Part shown: piece by piece, positions 35,432-45,271 of the stretch
Numbering within the stretch: the first letter of the stretch is position 1
Layout: every line of letters starts with the position of its first letter
NCBI RefSeq assembly: GCF_006171285.1
Contig: NZ_CP040889.1
Coordinates: forward strand, 3,038,001-3,102,000
DNA length: 64,000 nt
DNA from: Leclercia adecarboxylata
GTDB taxonomy: Bacteria > Pseudomonadota > Gammaproteobacteria > Enterobacterales > Enterobacteriaceae
Direction: 5' to 3'
Program-made: the position numbers and the translations under genes
The notes under the pieces: model-generated
What the model saw: the letters and a program-made list of their open reading frames with translations, nothing else
What the model was told of the DNA's origin: nothing
Database searches by the model: none

Positions 35432-36829
35432 ATGCAAACACAACAAAATGGGCAGCTTCAGCGCACCATGAAGACTCGCCACTTAATCATGCTGTCGCTC
35501 GGCGGCGTGATTGGCACAGGGCTGTTTTTTAATACGGGTTACATCATTTCGACCACCGGGGCGGCGGGCACGCTGCTGGCCTATCTGATCGGCGCGCTGG
35601 TGGTCTGGCTGGTGATGCAGTGTCTCGGCGAACTCTCCGTGGCGATGCCGGAAACCGGCGCCTTTCACGTCTATGCCGCGCGCTATCTTAGCCCGGCAAC
35701 CGGCTACACCGTGGCGTGGCTCTACTGGCTCACCTGGACGGTGGCCCTCGGGTCGAGCTTTACCGCGGCCGGGTTCTGCATGCAGTACTGGTTCCCGCAG
35801 GTGCCGGTCTGGGTGTGGTGCGTGGTCTTCTGCGCGGTGATCTTTGCCCTTAACGTCATCTCGACCCGCTTCTTCGCCGAAGGGGAGTTCTGGTTCTCGC
35901 TGGTGAAAGTGATCACCATCATCGCCTTTATTATTCTGGGCGGAGCGGCCATCTTTGGCTTTATCCCGATGCAGGACGGTTCTCCCGCGCCGGGGCTCAG
36001 CAACATCACCGCCGAAGGCTGGTTCCCGCACGGCGGCCTGCCGATCCTGATGACCATGGTGGCGGTTAACTTTGCTTTCTCCGGCACCGAGCTTATCGGC
36101 ATTGCCGCCGGGGAGACCGAGAATCCGCACAAGGTGATTCCGGTCGCCATTCGCACCACCATTGCCCGCCTGGTTATCTTCTTTATCGGCACCGTGTTTG
36201 TGCTGGCGGCGCTGATCCCGATGCAGCAGGCCGGGGTGGAGAAAAGCCCGTTCGTGCTGGTGTTTGAGAAGGTCGGCATTCCGTATGCCGCGGATATCGT
36301 CAACTTTGTCATCCTGACGGCGATCCTCTCGGCGGCCAACTCGGGGCTCTACGCCTCCGGACGCATGCTGTGGTCGCTGTCGAACGAGAAAACCCTGCCG
36401 CGCTGCTTTGCCAGGGTGAACAAAAACGGCGTGCCGCTCACCGCGCTGTCGGTGTCGATGCTCGGCGGCGTGCTGGCGCTCTTCTCAAGCGTGGTGGCCC
36501 CGGACACGGTGTTTGTCGCGCTGTCGGCCATTTCCGGCTTTGCGGTGGTGGCGGTATGGATCAGCATCTGCGCCTCGCACTTTGTCTTCCGCCGCCGTCA
36601 TCTGCAGGCGGGCAAACCCTTGAGCGCGTTGCAGTATCGCGCCCCGTGGTATCCGCTGGTGCCGGTGCTGGGCTTTATCCTCTGCCTGGTGGCCTGCGTC
36701 GGCCTGGCGTTTGACCCGAGCCAGCGCATTGCCCTTTACTGTGGGTTGCCGTTTGTGGCGCTCTGCTATGGGGCGTACTACCTTACCCAAAATCTGAAAA
36801 CCCAGGAGCCTGAACATGTCGCAGAATAA
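35432..36829 (+). CDS. mmuP: S-methylmethionine permease MmuP
   Basis: A 465-residue amino-acid permease of the APC family with about twelve membrane segments. It opens [20 protein letters not shown] and continues [16 protein letters not shown], nearly as remembered for E. coli MmuP (467 residues). The ATG at 35432 is preceded by AAGGTGAT; an in-frame ATG eight codons upstream falls inside the candidate MetJ operator and is rejected. It imports S-methylmethionine for use by the methyltransferase encoded by the next gene, whose start it overlaps by 14 nt. Confidence 0.96.
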   Translation: MQTQQNGQLQRTMKTRHLIMLSLGGVIGTGLFFNTGYIISTTGAAGTLLAYLIGALVVWLVMQCLGELSVAMPETGAFHVYAARYLSPATGYTVAWLYWLTWTVALGSSFTAAGFCMQYWFPQVPVWVWCVVFCAVIFALNVISTRFFAEGEFWFSLVKVITIIAFIILGGAAIFGFIPMQDGSPAPGLSNITAEGWFPHGGLPILMTMVAVNFAFSGTELIGIAAGETENPHKVIPVAIRTTIARLVIFFIGTVFVLAALIPMQQAGVEKSPFVLVFEKVGIPYAADIVNFVILTAILSAANSGLYASGRMLWSLSNEKTLPRCFARVNKNGVPLTALSVSMLGGVLALFSSVVAPDTVFVALSAISGFAVVAVWISICASHFVFRRRHLQAGKPLSALQYRAPWYPLVPVLGFILCLVACVGLAFDPSQRIALYCGLPFVALCYGAYYLTQNLKTQEPEHVAE

Positions 36830-37748
36830 TCCGCTTACCGCCATCCTTGAAACCCAGCCGTTTGTGGTGCTGGACGGGGCGATGGCAACGGAACTGGAAG
36901 CGCGCGGCTGCAACCTGGCCGACAGCCTGTGGTCGGCGAAGGTATTAATGGAGAATCCGGAGCTGATCCGCGACGTGCATCTCGATTACTTCCGCGCCGG
37001 GGCGCAGGTGGCGATCACCGCCAGCTACCAGGCCACGCCGGACGGCTTTGCCGCCCGCGGGCTGGACGAGGCGCAGTCCCGGGCGCTGATTAGCAAAAGC
37101 GTTGAGCTGGCGCGCAAGGCGCGGGAAGCGTATCTGGCGGAAAACCCGCAGGCGGGCGCGCTGCTGGTGGCGGGGTCCGTCGGGCCGTACGGTGCATTCC
37201 TGGCGGACGGATCGGAATACCGCGGCGACTACGTGCGCAGCGCAGAGGAGTTCAGCGCCTTTCACCGCCCGCGCGTGGAGGCGTTGCTGGATGCCGGGGC
37301 TGACCTGCTGGCCTGCGAAACCCTGCCATCGTTTGCGGAAATAAAAGCCCTGGCGGCGTTGCTGACGGACTATCCCCGCGCCCGGGCGTGGTTCTCGTTT
37401 ACGCTTCGCGACAGCGAACACTTGAGCGACGGCACGCCGCTGCGCGAGGTGGTGTCGGTGCTGGCGAACTCACCGCAGGTGATTGCCCTGGGCATTAACT
37501 GCATCGCGCTGGAGAACACCACCGCCGCGCTGCAGCATCTGCAAAGCCTGACCGCGCTGCCGCTGGTGGTCTACCCGAACTCGGGGGAGCATTACGACGC
37601 GACGACCAAAACCTGGCACCACCACGGCGAGGCGTGCGAGACGCTGGCGGGGTATCTGCCGCAGTGGCTGGCGGCAGGGGCGAAACTGATTGGCGGATGC
37701 TGTCGGACGACGCCGAAGGACATTGCGGATTTGAACGCCCAAAGGTAA
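36816..37748 (+). CDS. mmuM: Homocysteine S-methyltransferase MmuM
   Basis: A 310-residue zinc-dependent methyltransferase that moves the methyl group of S-methylmethionine to homocysteine, giving two methionines. The zinc-binding cysteines are Cys229 (LGINCIAL) and Cys295-Cys296 (IGGCCRTTP), and the N-terminal [14 protein letters not shown] strand of the TIM barrel is intact. It overlaps the end of mmuP by 14 nt, so the two are translated together. E. coli MmuM has the same length. Confidence 0.96.
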   Translation: MSQNNPLTAILETQPFVVLDGAMATELEARGCNLADSLWSAKVLMENPELIRDVHLDYFRAGAQVAITASYQATPDGFAARGLDEAQSRALISKSVELARKAREAYLAENPQAGALLVAGSVGPYGAFLADGSEYRGDYVRSAEEFSAFHRPRVEALLDAGADLLACETLPSFAEIKALAALLTDYPRARAWFSFTLRDSEHLSDGTPLREVVSVLANSPQVIALGINCIALENTTAALQHLQSLTALPLVVYPNSGEHYDATTKTWHHHGEACETLAGYLPQWLAAGAKLIGGCCRTTPKDIADLNAQR

Positions 37749-37756
37749 CCGTGTTT

Positions 37757-38068
37757 TCCCCCTCGCCCCTTTGGGGAGAGGGTCAGGGTGAGGGGAACAG
37801 GCCGCACCGTTGTAACCATTGCCGGGTGGCGCTACGCTTACCCGGCCTACATGAGCGCGCCGGACTGTTCCCTCGCCCCTTTGGGGAGAGGGTCAGGGTG
37901 AGGGGAACAGGCCGCACCGCTGCAACCCTGCCGGGTGGCGCTGCGCTTACCCGGCCTACATGAGCGCGCCAGACTATTCCCTCTCCCCTTTGGGGAGAGG
38001 GTTAGGGTGAGGGGAACAGGCCGCACCGCTGCAACCCTGCCGGGTGGCGCTGCGCTTACCCGGCCTAC
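37757..38068. repeat. Three-unit tandem array of palindrome plus REP
   Basis: Three near-identical ~110-bp units start at about 37757, 37868 and 37978. Each has a CCCTCGCCCC-TTT-GGGGAGAGGG palindrome with GTcAGGGTGAGGGG after it, a spacer AACAGGCCGCACCG, and a REP unit TGCCGGGTGGCGCT-CGCTTACCCGGCCTAC. The repeat period is 110 then 109 nt. The units differ by a few substitutions. The array fills the gap between mmuM and the convergent afuC. Confidence 0.88.
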
Positions 38069-38091
38069 GGTTCTTGCCGAATTGCTTTTAC

Positions 38092-39138
38092 CTATGCCAC
38101 ATCCGCCAGTACAAACATCCCGTACGGGTGGATCTCCAGGAAATACTCCTCCCCCACATCCGGCTGCAGTCTTGTCGCGTTCACCTGCAACAAAATCTCC
38201 TGCCCGTGCCACTCCACAATCACCTCGTACTGCGGGCCCATGTAGGCGACGTGGCGGATCACGCAGCGCTGGCTGGCCTCGCCGTGCTGGCTTAAGGTGA
38301 TCGCCTCCGGGCGCACCCCGACGGTGCCCGCGCCCATGGCAGCAAAGTGCAGCGGGCGGGGCAGGCGATAGCCGTGGATCGCCACGTAGTCCTGGGTGAA
38401 GCTCGCCGGGAACAGGTTGGCATCGCCCATAAAGCTCGCCATAAAGCGCGACGCGGGCTGGCGATAGAGATCCTGCGGGGAGCCAATCTGCATGATGTTG
38501 CCCTTGTTCATCACCAGCACCGTATCCGACACCGCAAAGGCCTCGCTCTGATCGTGAGTCACGTACAGAGAGGTAATGTTGAACTGCTTTTGCAGCTCGC
38601 GGATCTTATCCCGCATGCTGCGGCGCAGGTTGGCATCGAGGTTACTCAACGGCTCATCGAAAAGCAGCACTTTCGGCTTGAGGATCAGGGCGCGGGCCAG
38701 GGCCACACGCTGCTGCTGGCCGCCGGAGATCTGGTCCACGTAGCGATCTTCAAAGCCCTCCAGATCCACCATCGCCAGCGCCTCTTTGACGCGGGCTTTG
38801 ATCTCACTGCGCGACACGCCGAGCATCTTCAGGCCGTAGCCGACGTTCTCCCCCAGCGACATGTGCGGGAAGAGGGCGTAGGACTGGAACACCATGCAGA
38901 TATCACGCTGCTGAATGGAGCGGTGGGTCACGTCCTCGCCGTCGATGAGGATCTGCCCGTCGGTGGGTTTCTCCAGCCCGGCCACCAGGCGCAGCACCGT
39001 AGTTTTACCGCAGCCGGACGGGCCAAGCAGAGTCACCATCTGCCCCTGGGGGATCGCCAGGTTGATATTTTCAATTACCGTGTTCGCGCCAAAGCGCTTG
39101 GTCACGTTACGCAGTTCAACGAAATGTTTCTGAGTCAT
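38092..39138 (-). CDS. afuC: Sugar-phosphate ABC transporter ATPase AfuC
   Basis: A 348-residue ATP-binding subunit. Walker A is [16 protein letters not shown], the signature [15 protein letters not shown], Walker [16 protein letters not shown], and the switch His lies in YVTHDQSEA. The C-terminal TOBE-like region (~255-345) is present. The ATG at 39138 is chosen since the protein then begins [17 protein letters not shown] and has AGGCG upstream; the frame runs 16 codons further into the permease gene. In E. coli K-12 an afuC remnant lies next to mmuM, and the same neighbourhood is seen here with a complete system. Confidence 0.9.
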   Translation of the reverse strand: MTQKHFVELRNVTKRFGANTVIENINLAIPQGQMVTLLGPSGCGKTTVLRLVAGLEKPTDGQILIDGEDVTHRSIQQRDICMVFQSYALFPHMSLGENVGYGLKMLGVSRSEIKARVKEALAMVDLEGFEDRYVDQISGGQQQRVALARALILKPKVLLFDEPLSNLDANLRRSMRDKIRELQKQFNITSLYVTHDQSEAFAVSDTVLVMNKGNIMQIGSPQDLYRQPASRFMASFMGDANLFPASFTQDYVAIHGYRLPRPLHFAAMGAGTVGVRPEAITLSQHGEASQRCVIRHVAYMGPQYEVIVEWHGQEILLQVNATRLQPDVGEEYFLEIHPYGMFVLADVA

Positions 39139-39142
39139 AGTG

Positions 39143-41221
39143 TTACGCCTGGTTTTTGGCTTTTGAGCGGGAGATTCGTGCCTCACCGATCAGCCAGTCA
39201 AAGAGGAAAATGATCGCCAGCATGACCACAATCAGGATCGAGCCGTAGGCAATCGCCACGCCGTATTCGCCGTCTTCCACGCGGTTCAGGATGTAGGCCG
39301 TAGCCACGCGGGTATCCGGCGTGACGAGGAACACAATGGCGCTGACGGTGGTAATGGCGCGCACAAAGCTGTAGATCAGCGCCGACAGAATGGCCGGGCG
39401 CAGCAGAGGCAGCAGGATGTGCGTAATGGTGCGTAGCGAACCGGCGCGCAGGCTCAGGGAGGCTTCGTCCAGCGACTTGTCGATCTGGCCCAGCCCCGCG
39501 ATTCCGGCGCGAATACCGACCGGGACGTTACGCATTACCATCGAGATAATGACGATGGCGGCGGTACCGGTGAGGTACACCGGGGCGCTGTTAAAGGCCA
39601 GGATATAGGAGACGCCAGCCACGGTGCCCGGGACGGCAAAGCACAGCATGGTGGTGAACTCGATGGTCTTTTTGCCTTTGAACTGCTGGCGCACCACGAT
39701 CCAGGCGATCAGCAACCCGAAGGCGGCGGTGATCGGCGCGGCGATCCCGGCGTACAGCAGGGTATCCAGCAGCGAAGGCCATGCGCCGTCGCTCATCCCC
39801 TGGCCGAACAGCTTGATAAAGTTATCCAGCGTCAGGGTGTAATCCACCCCCCAGTTGACGGTAAAGCTGCCGTAGAAAATGCTGCCGTAGAGCAGGGCGT
39901 TAAAGGCGATCCACACCGCCAGCAGGGCGATCACGCTCCATACCAGAGTCACCGGCAGAGGCTGGACGTCGCCGCGATAGGACTTGCCGGAGACGGTGAT
40001 GTAGGAGCGCTTGCCGATCCACATGTACTGAATGCAGAACACCAGCAGCGAGAAGAGCAGCAGGAACGCGCCGAGGGTGCTGGCCGCCTGGTAGTCGAGC
40101 TGCGATCCGGTGATGTAGAAGTAGATCTGCGTCGCCAGCACGTCGAAGTTGCCCCCCAGCACCAGCGGGTTACTGAAGTCCGCCAGCGACTGGACGATGA
40201 CGATCAGGAAGGCGTTGGCCAGGGCCGGTTTCAGCAGCGGCACAAAGACGCCGTTAAAGGTCTGCCAGCGGCTGGCGCGCAGGGTGTAGGACGCCTCTTC
40301 CAGCGACGGATGAATGGTCTTGATCGCCCCGTCGAGGATCATAAATGCCATCGGGGTGAAGGCCAGCACCTGCGCCAGCCAGATGCCGGTGAAGCCGTAC
40401 AGCCAGTTGGTGTTGGTCAGCCCGAACCAGTCGACCATCAGCTCGGTGATGTAGCCCGAGCGGCCCATCATTAGCGTCACGCCGAGGCCCACCACGAACG
40501 GCGGGGTGACGATCGGCAGGATCGAGAAGATGCGCCCGATGATGGCGCTGCGCTTCGCGATGCGGGTGGTGTAGATCGCCAGCACCAGGCCGAAGAAGGT
40601 GCAGCCGATCCCGACCGCCACACAGAGCAGGATCGAGTTTATGATCACCTGAATAATGTGCGACTGCGACAGCACGTTCATAAACGCCAGCGGGGCGAAC
40701 TCGCCTGCGTCATTGGTGAACATCGGAATAAAGATGGCGATGCTCGGCCAGACGATAAAGATGCCGATCAGCGCGACGATGGCGATCAGCGAGCCGATGA
40801 CAAAGCGGTCGCCGCCCAGCCATTCTAGGCGGGTCAGGGCCAGGGTCATGATCGAACCCAGCGCCACAAACAGCACGATGGTGGCATAGCCTAAACCGCG
40901 CCCTTCGAGGGTGGCGCTGATGACCACAAAGGCCATGCACAGCAGGGCCCAGCCGGCGTCGAGGTAGTGGCGGCTGCGCTGCTCGCGCTTCGCTTCACTG
41001 AACGGGCGCACCAGCAGCAGGGTGGGGAGCAGATACCACAGCCAGCTGATGTTGAAGTGCGACCAGCTGTAGGCGTCGAGGATCTCGTCCCCGGTGGACT
41101 CCAGCAGGCCGTAATCCAGGCTCCAGCTCGGCAGCAGGGCAAAGGCCAGCCAGCCGACGAAAACCCAAAGGAAGACCGCATCCCGTTTTTTCACGGGATG
41201 AAGAGCGAGTGTCTGTGACAT
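39143..41221 (-). CDS. afuB: Sugar-phosphate ABC transporter permease AfuB (fused double permease)
   Basis: A 692-residue inner-membrane protein with two binding-protein-dependent permease domains in one chain, as in FbpB/AfuB-type transporters. The coupling EAA-type loops are visible as [26 protein letters not shown] (~residue 340) and [26 protein letters not shown] (~residue 600). The ATG at 41221 starts [14 protein letters not shown]; the frame upstream to 41281 translates a REP element and is rejected. The ribosome site is weak (GGAA). A REP lies between it and afuA. E. coli K-12 has only a broken afuB. Confidence 0.9.
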   Translation of the reverse strand: MSQTLALHPVKKRDAVFLWVFVGWLAFALLPSWSLDYGLLESTGDEILDAYSWSHFNISWLWYLLPTLLLVRPFSEAKREQRSRHYLDAGWALLCMAFVVISATLEGRGLGYATIVLFVALGSIMTLALTRLEWLGGDRFVIGSLIAIVALIGIFIVWPSIAIFIPMFTNDAGEFAPLAFMNVLSQSHIIQVIINSILLCVAVGIGCTFFGLVLAIYTTRIAKRSAIIGRIFSILPIVTPPFVVGLGVTLMMGRSGYITELMVDWFGLTNTNWLYGFTGIWLAQVLAFTPMAFMILDGAIKTIHPSLEEASYTLRASRWQTFNGVFVPLLKPALANAFLIVIVQSLADFSNPLVLGGNFDVLATQIYFYITGSQLDYQAASTLGAFLLLFSLLVFCIQYMWIGKRSYITVSGKSYRGDVQPLPVTLVWSVIALLAVWIAFNALLYGSIFYGSFTVNWGVDYTLTLDNFIKLFGQGMSDGAWPSLLDTLLYAGIAAPITAAFGLLIAWIVVRQQFKGKKTIEFTTMLCFAVPGTVAGVSYILAFNSAPVYLTGTAAIVIISMVMRNVPVGIRAGIAGLGQIDKSLDEASLSLRAGSLRTITHILLPLLRPAILSALIYSFVRAITTVSAIVFLVTPDTRVATAYILNRVEDGEYGVAIAYGSILIVVMLAIIFLFDWLIGEARISRSKAKNQA

Positions 41222-41245
41222 AGGTGTTCCGGGTGTTGATGAATG

Positions 41246-41281
41246 TTGTAGGCCGGGTAAGGCGTAGCCGCCACCCGGCAT
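41246..41281. repeat. REP element inside the afu operon, between afuA and afuB
   Basis: GTAGGCCGGGTAAGGCGTAG continuing CCGCCACCCGGCA is a full REP unit. It occupies most of the 77-nt gap after afuA. REP units in this position (for example between malE and malF) are known to protect the upstream binding-protein mRNA. Confidence 0.8.
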
Positions 41282-41298
41282 TTACCGCACGAGTGGGC

Positions 41299-42330
41299 TT
41301 ATTTACCCATCTTCACGTCGCTGACCCACTTGTTGATCAGCGCCTTGCGCACGTCCGTTGAGCCGTACTTGTCCATGTCGTAGCTGATCAGCTTCAGGTC
41401 ATCCAGCTTCAGCGAGTTCGGGGAGGTCTCGGCGGTGGTGTTGGTCAGGATCTGATAGGACTTGCCCTGCTTCCACGCCAGCTCCTGAGCCTCTTTCGAC
41501 AGCACCCAGTCGACGAACAGCTTCGCGTTCTCTTCGTTACGCGCGCCCTTCAGGATGCTGACGCCGCCAATCTCATACCCGGTGCCTTCGCACGGAGAGA
41601 TCAGCTCCAGCGGGGCGCCCTGCTCTTTTTCCAGGGAATAGTCATGCAGGAAGCCGATGCCGATGGCCGTTTCACCGCGCGCGGCGTTACGCGCCGGGGC
41701 GATGCCCGATTTGGTGTACTGGGAGACGTTGCCGTTCAGCTGCTTCAGGTAGTCGAAGGCCTGGTCTTCCCCCCACAGCTGGACGAAGGTCGCCAGCGCG
41801 GTGTAGGCGGTGCCGGAGCTTTGCGGATCGGCAATCTGGATCTCGCCCTTGTATTCCGGTTTGGTCAGATCTTTCCAGCACTTCGGCACCGGCAGGTTCT
41901 TCTCTTTCAGGCGCTGGGTGTTAACGCCAAAGCCCAGAATGCCCACGTAAACGGCGGAGGAGAGGTTGCCTTTCACCTTCGCCGGATCGCGGAATTTCTC
42001 CATGATCTGCTCGAGGTTCTTCGATTTGTACGGCTGCAGCAGCCCCATTTCACCGGCCTGGGACTGCGGATCCAGGGTGCCGCCGTACCAGACGTCGGCC
42101 TGCGGGTTTTTCTTCTCGGCATCCACTTTCGCCAGCGTACTGCCGGAGCCGTTGCGAATAAACGAGGTTTTGACGTCGTACTTATCGCCAAACGCTTTGG
42201 TTTCGGCTTCGCACATTTCGTTGGTGGCGCTGCAGTAGACCACCAGACGGCCTTTGGCCTGTGCGGCACCGGTTAAGGTCGCCAGCGCGATCCCGGAAGC
42301 AATGAGGGTAGAGAGAAGCGTTGTTTTCAT
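41299..42330 (-). CDS. afuA: Periplasmic sugar-phosphate-binding protein AfuA
   Basis: A 343-residue periplasmic binding protein with a signal peptide (cleavage after AQA, residue ~25). The mature part begins KGRLVVYCSATNEMCEAETKAF and has VDAEKKNPQADVWYGGTLDP and LQPYKSKNLEQI, the pattern of the AfuA/FbpA-like type. AfuA was first called a ferric-binding protein, but homologues have been shown to bind hexose and heptulose phosphates. The adjacent UhpABC-like regulators, whose E. coli counterparts sense glucose 6-phosphate, support the sugar-phosphate role. AAGGG precedes the ATG. It starts 12 nt after the UhpC-like gene. Confidence 0.9.
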   Translation of the reverse strand: MKTTLLSTLIASGIALATLTGAAQAKGRLVVYCSATNEMCEAETKAFGDKYDVKTSFIRNGSGSTLAKVDAEKKNPQADVWYGGTLDPQSQAGEMGLLQPYKSKNLEQIMEKFRDPAKVKGNLSSAVYVGILGFGVNTQRLKEKNLPVPKCWKDLTKPEYKGEIQIADPQSSGTAYTALATFVQLWGEDQAFDYLKQLNGNVSQYTKSGIAPARNAARGETAIGIGFLHDYSLEKEQGAPLELISPCEGTGYEIGGVSILKGARNEENAKLFVDWVLSKEAQELAWKQGKSYQILTNTTAETSPNSLKLDDLKLISYDMDKYGSTDVRKALINKWVSDVKMGK

Positions 42331-42342
42331 TATTCAGCCCTT

Positions 42343-43644
42343 TTATGACGTTATGTGACTGCGAGAAGCGGTGATGCCCGCCATCAGCAGGGGCATCAGG
42401 AGTAAACCCATCAGTACGGCGGCGATGGAGAGCAAACTGAACATCCCCGACCAGCCGTAGCGTTCGATAACCTGCGACAGCGGCCACCCGGCCAGCGCCG
42501 CCCCCAGATAAGCGAACACGCCAAGAAAACCGGTAATCGAGCCTGCTGCCTGCTTGTGTCCGCACTCCACGGCGGCAAGGCCGATGAGCATCTGCGGACC
42601 AAAGACAAAAAATCCCACCGTAAAAAAGCACATCGCCAGCAGGGCGTAGTGGTGAACCGGGGCCAGCCACAGGGCGGCGACCGACACCATCAGCCCCAGC
42701 GTGAACAGCAAAATCATCGGCGCCCGCTGGCCGCTGAACAGCAGATCCGAACCCCAACCGGCGAACAGCGCCCCGAGCAGGCCGCCGACCTCAAACAGCA
42801 TCACCGTGGCGTTGGCGCTCAGCAGGTTTACCCCGTGGCTCTCCGCCAGCCAGATGTTGCCCCAGTCGTTGAGGGCGATGCGGATGAGATACACCAGCAC
42901 ATAGGACGCCCCGAGCAGCCAGATCATCGGGTTTTGCAGCATGGTGGTGCGTAACATCTGCCACAGCCCCATCGGCGGGCTCTGCTGTTCCTGGCGCAGT
43001 TCCAGCGGATCGTTGCGCCACTCCCCGACCGTCGGCAGACCCTCTTCCTGCGGTGTGCCCCGCAGTTGTGTGGTCAGCCACAGGCCGAGCACGATACTGA
43101 TGATCCCCGGTGTCAGCATCGCTGCCTGCCAGCCCCAGCGATGGGCGGCGAAGGCACAGATCAGCGGAATAATGGCTCCACCGATGTTGATAGAGGTGTT
43201 CCAGCATCCCCACCAGAAGCCGCGCTCGTTGCGCGAGTACCAGTGGGTGAGCAACCTGGCGCAGGGCGGCCATCCCCATCCCTGAAAGAAGCCGTTCAGC
43301 GTCCAGATAAACAGCAGCAGCGGCAGGGAATCCCCGAAGGCGAACAGCACGTTCAGCACCCCGGTCGCCATCAGGCCGATGCCCATAAAGGCCCGCTGGC
43401 CTTTACTGTCATGCCACAGCCCGGCGGCAAATTTCGACAGGCCGTAGCTGAGGTAAAACAGCGACCCGATCAGGCCGATATCGCTCTTGCTCAGCCCCAA
43501 ATCCAGCTGCAGCGCGGGCAGGACATAGTTGAGGCTTTTACGCGTCAGGTAGAACGCGGCGTAGCCAATCACCATGCAGAGCAGCAGTCGCGGGCGCAGT
43601 GCCCGGTAGCGTTGTGTAACCTGTTCAGCTGACAGTGCGGACAT
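42343..43644 (-). CDS. UhpC-like sugar-phosphate sensor (MFS)
   Basis: A 433-residue twelve-span protein of the organophosphate:phosphate antiporter family. It follows E. coli UhpC closely in order: YAAFYLTRKSLNYVLPAL, GLIGSLFYLSYGLSKFAAGL, FMGIGLMATGVLNVLFAF, GWGWPPCARLLTHWYSRNERG and FFTVGFFVFGPQMLIGLAA. UhpC detects external glucose 6-phosphate and signals to UhpB. The ATG at 43644 is chosen because GGAG lies 6 nt upstream; the frame extends into uhpB-like sequence. It lies 85 nt after the kinase. No uhpT follows; afuABC does. Confidence 0.88.
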   Translation of the reverse strand: MSALSAEQVTQRYRALRPRLLLCMVIGYAAFYLTRKSLNYVLPALQLDLGLSKSDIGLIGSLFYLSYGLSKFAAGLWHDSKGQRAFMGIGLMATGVLNVLFAFGDSLPLLLFIWTLNGFFQGWGWPPCARLLTHWYSRNERGFWWGCWNTSINIGGAIIPLICAFAAHRWGWQAAMLTPGIISIVLGLWLTTQLRGTPQEEGLPTVGEWRNDPLELRQEQQSPPMGLWQMLRTTMLQNPMIWLLGASYVLVYLIRIALNDWGNIWLAESHGVNLLSANATVMLFEVGGLLGALFAGWGSDLLFSGQRAPMILLFTLGLMVSVAALWLAPVHHYALLAMCFFTVGFFVFGPQMLIGLAAVECGHKQAAGSITGFLGVFAYLGAALAGWPLSQVIERYGWSGMFSLLSIAAVLMGLLLMPLLMAGITASRSHITS

Positions 43645-43729
43645 GGCGTTCTCCGTTTGCATTGACTGTATGAAAGCGCGACGAAAAAGGGATGAGAGAA
43701 AGTCTGGCGTGACTAAGACTTTTTCCTGG

Positions 43730-45271
43730 TTAGCGGTGTGTTTGTTGCAAAACTGTGGGCAGGTTAACAATTACGCGCGTGCCGCCCTGCGACTCCAGCG
43801 TGAACTCCCCGCCCAGGGCATGCACCCGCTCGCGCATCCCCTGGATGCCGAAGCCGGGGATCTGCTGCGTGCTGATGCCGCTGCCGTTATCTTTTACCTC
43901 CAGACGCAGCTGGTTATCGTGCTCGCAGAGCAGGACGCTGACCTCGCTGGCGTTGGCGTGTTTGCTGACGTTATTCAGCAGTTCCTGGAGTAATCGATAG
44001 AGGGTGAACACCAGGGTTTCGCTCTGGGGCGGGGCGCTGAGCCGGTAATCGAACCGGCACTGAATGCCGCGCTCGGCAAAGGCGAACTCGTTCACCAGGT
44101 GGTGCAGCGCCTCGTTTAAGGAGAGTTCGTCCAGCACCGGAGGGCGAAGCTGGCGCAGCAGCTGGCGGGTGGAGTGGTGAATGCGCCGGGCCAGCTCGTT
44201 GATCTGCCCGGCGGCTTCCAGCGCCTGGGGCGTATCCCCGGCCCGTTTCACCAGCTGGGACTGGATCTGAATGGCGGTGATGTTCTGGCCGATCTCATCG
44301 TGCAGCTCCCGGGCCAGGTGTTTGCGGGTGTCCTCTTCGGTGTGGATCAGCTTTTCCGTCAGCTCGCGCCGGGCCTGTAGCTCCGCTTCCAGCCGACGGC
44401 GATAGTGATCGAGATTCATCGCCAGATGCTGCTGGCGGCTGATGGCGATCCCGAGCCCAATCCCCAGCAGCGACTGGGTGGCGAGGAAAATCTCCAGCTC
44501 CAGCAGATCGCTGAACCCCACGCCAACCTGACGGGCGATGGTGATCATCATGCTGCCCAGCAGCCCGGAGAGCACGCCGCCCTGCCAGCCGAACTTCCAC
44601 GCCATCACTACGTTTGGCAGAAACACCACGATCAGCAGCAGCCGCTCAAGGGCCGGGGAGAGCACCATCTGGGTGCCGATGCCGATGATAAAGAACAGGC
44701 TGCACCAGATGATCAGCGACGTGCGCAGGGGCGGATTGCTGGTATCGAGCCCCAGCAGATGATAGCGGTGCTGCTGGCGTAAAAACTCAAACACCAGGTA
44801 GACAAACGGGGTCAGCAGCACCCCGCCGGTAAAGGAGGCCAGCACCAGCAGGGTGGGCGGGCTGTCGAGGAACGGCGCCAGGAGCAGGGTCTGGAGCAGC
44901 GCGTTAAGGGTCACCGCGGCGATCAGCAGCGACAGACGCTGCCAGTAAAGGGGATAGCGGTGCCAGTAGCGCTGCGCCAGCCAGGCGCAGACGGTACCCA
45001 CCAGCGGCACCATCAGCATCAGCGGGCGGGTGAGCAGCTGTTCGCTGTGCAGCCAGAGCATCGCCGCCTGGGTGGGCAGGATCAGCGCCGGCCAGAAGCG
45101 GCGCGAGAGCAGGATCAGCAGCGCCAGATAGACGCCCTGAGGTAAAAACAGCGCCGCCTGCTGGCCGTTCTGGGTGAGGTAAAAGCTCAGCGTCCACAGC
45201 ATCAGCCAGCCGGTGCCCCACGCCAGCATGATAAACAGCGAGAGGATAGTGTGTCGCAGGGAGCGCCGCAT
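43730..45271 (-). CDS. UhpB-like sensor histidine kinase
   Basis: A 513-residue kinase. About eight N-terminal membrane segments (~1-285) form a MASE1-like sensor region, followed by a HisKA_3 dimerisation domain with the phospho-accepting His in HLARELHDEIGQNITAIQIQ (~residue 320) and an HATPase domain with ELLNNVSKHANASEVSV and GFGIQGMRERVHALGGEF. E. coli UhpB is 500 residues with the same plan. Its start overlaps the regulator stop by 1 nt (TGATG). It should take its signal from the UhpC-like protein and phosphorylate the UhpA-like regulator. Confidence 0.88.
   Translation of the reverse strand: MRRSLRHTILSLFIMLAWGTGWLMLWTLSFYLTQNGQQAALFLPQGVYLALLILLSRRFWPALILPTQAAMLWLHSEQLLTRPLMLMVPLVGTVCAWLAQRYWHRYPLYWQRLSLLIAAVTLNALLQTLLLAPFLDSPPTLLVLASFTGGVLLTPFVYLVFEFLRQQHRYHLLGLDTSNPPLRTSLIIWCSLFFIIGIGTQMVLSPALERLLLIVVFLPNVVMAWKFGWQGGVLSGLLGSMMITIARQVGVGFSDLLELEIFLATQSLLGIGLGIAISRQQHLAMNLDHYRRRLEAELQARRELTEKLIHTEEDTRKHLARELHDEIGQNITAIQIQSQLVKRAGDTPQALEAAGQINELARRIHHSTRQLLRQLRPPVLDELSLNEALHHLVNEFAFAERGIQCRFDYRLSAPPQSETLVFTLYRLLQELLNNVSKHANASEVSVLLCEHDNQLRLEVKDNGSGISTQQIPGFGIQGMRERVHALGGEFTLESQGGTRVIVNLPTVLQQTHR

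Noticed and set aside
37757..38068. CRISPR array
   Set aside because: The units are tandem composites of two palindromes with near-identical spacers. CRISPR spacers would differ, repeats would be ~28-37 bp, and no cas genes are present.
41222..41281. Twenty extra N-terminal residues for AfuB
   Set aside because: This part of the frame translates a REP element and precedes the usual start of the family.
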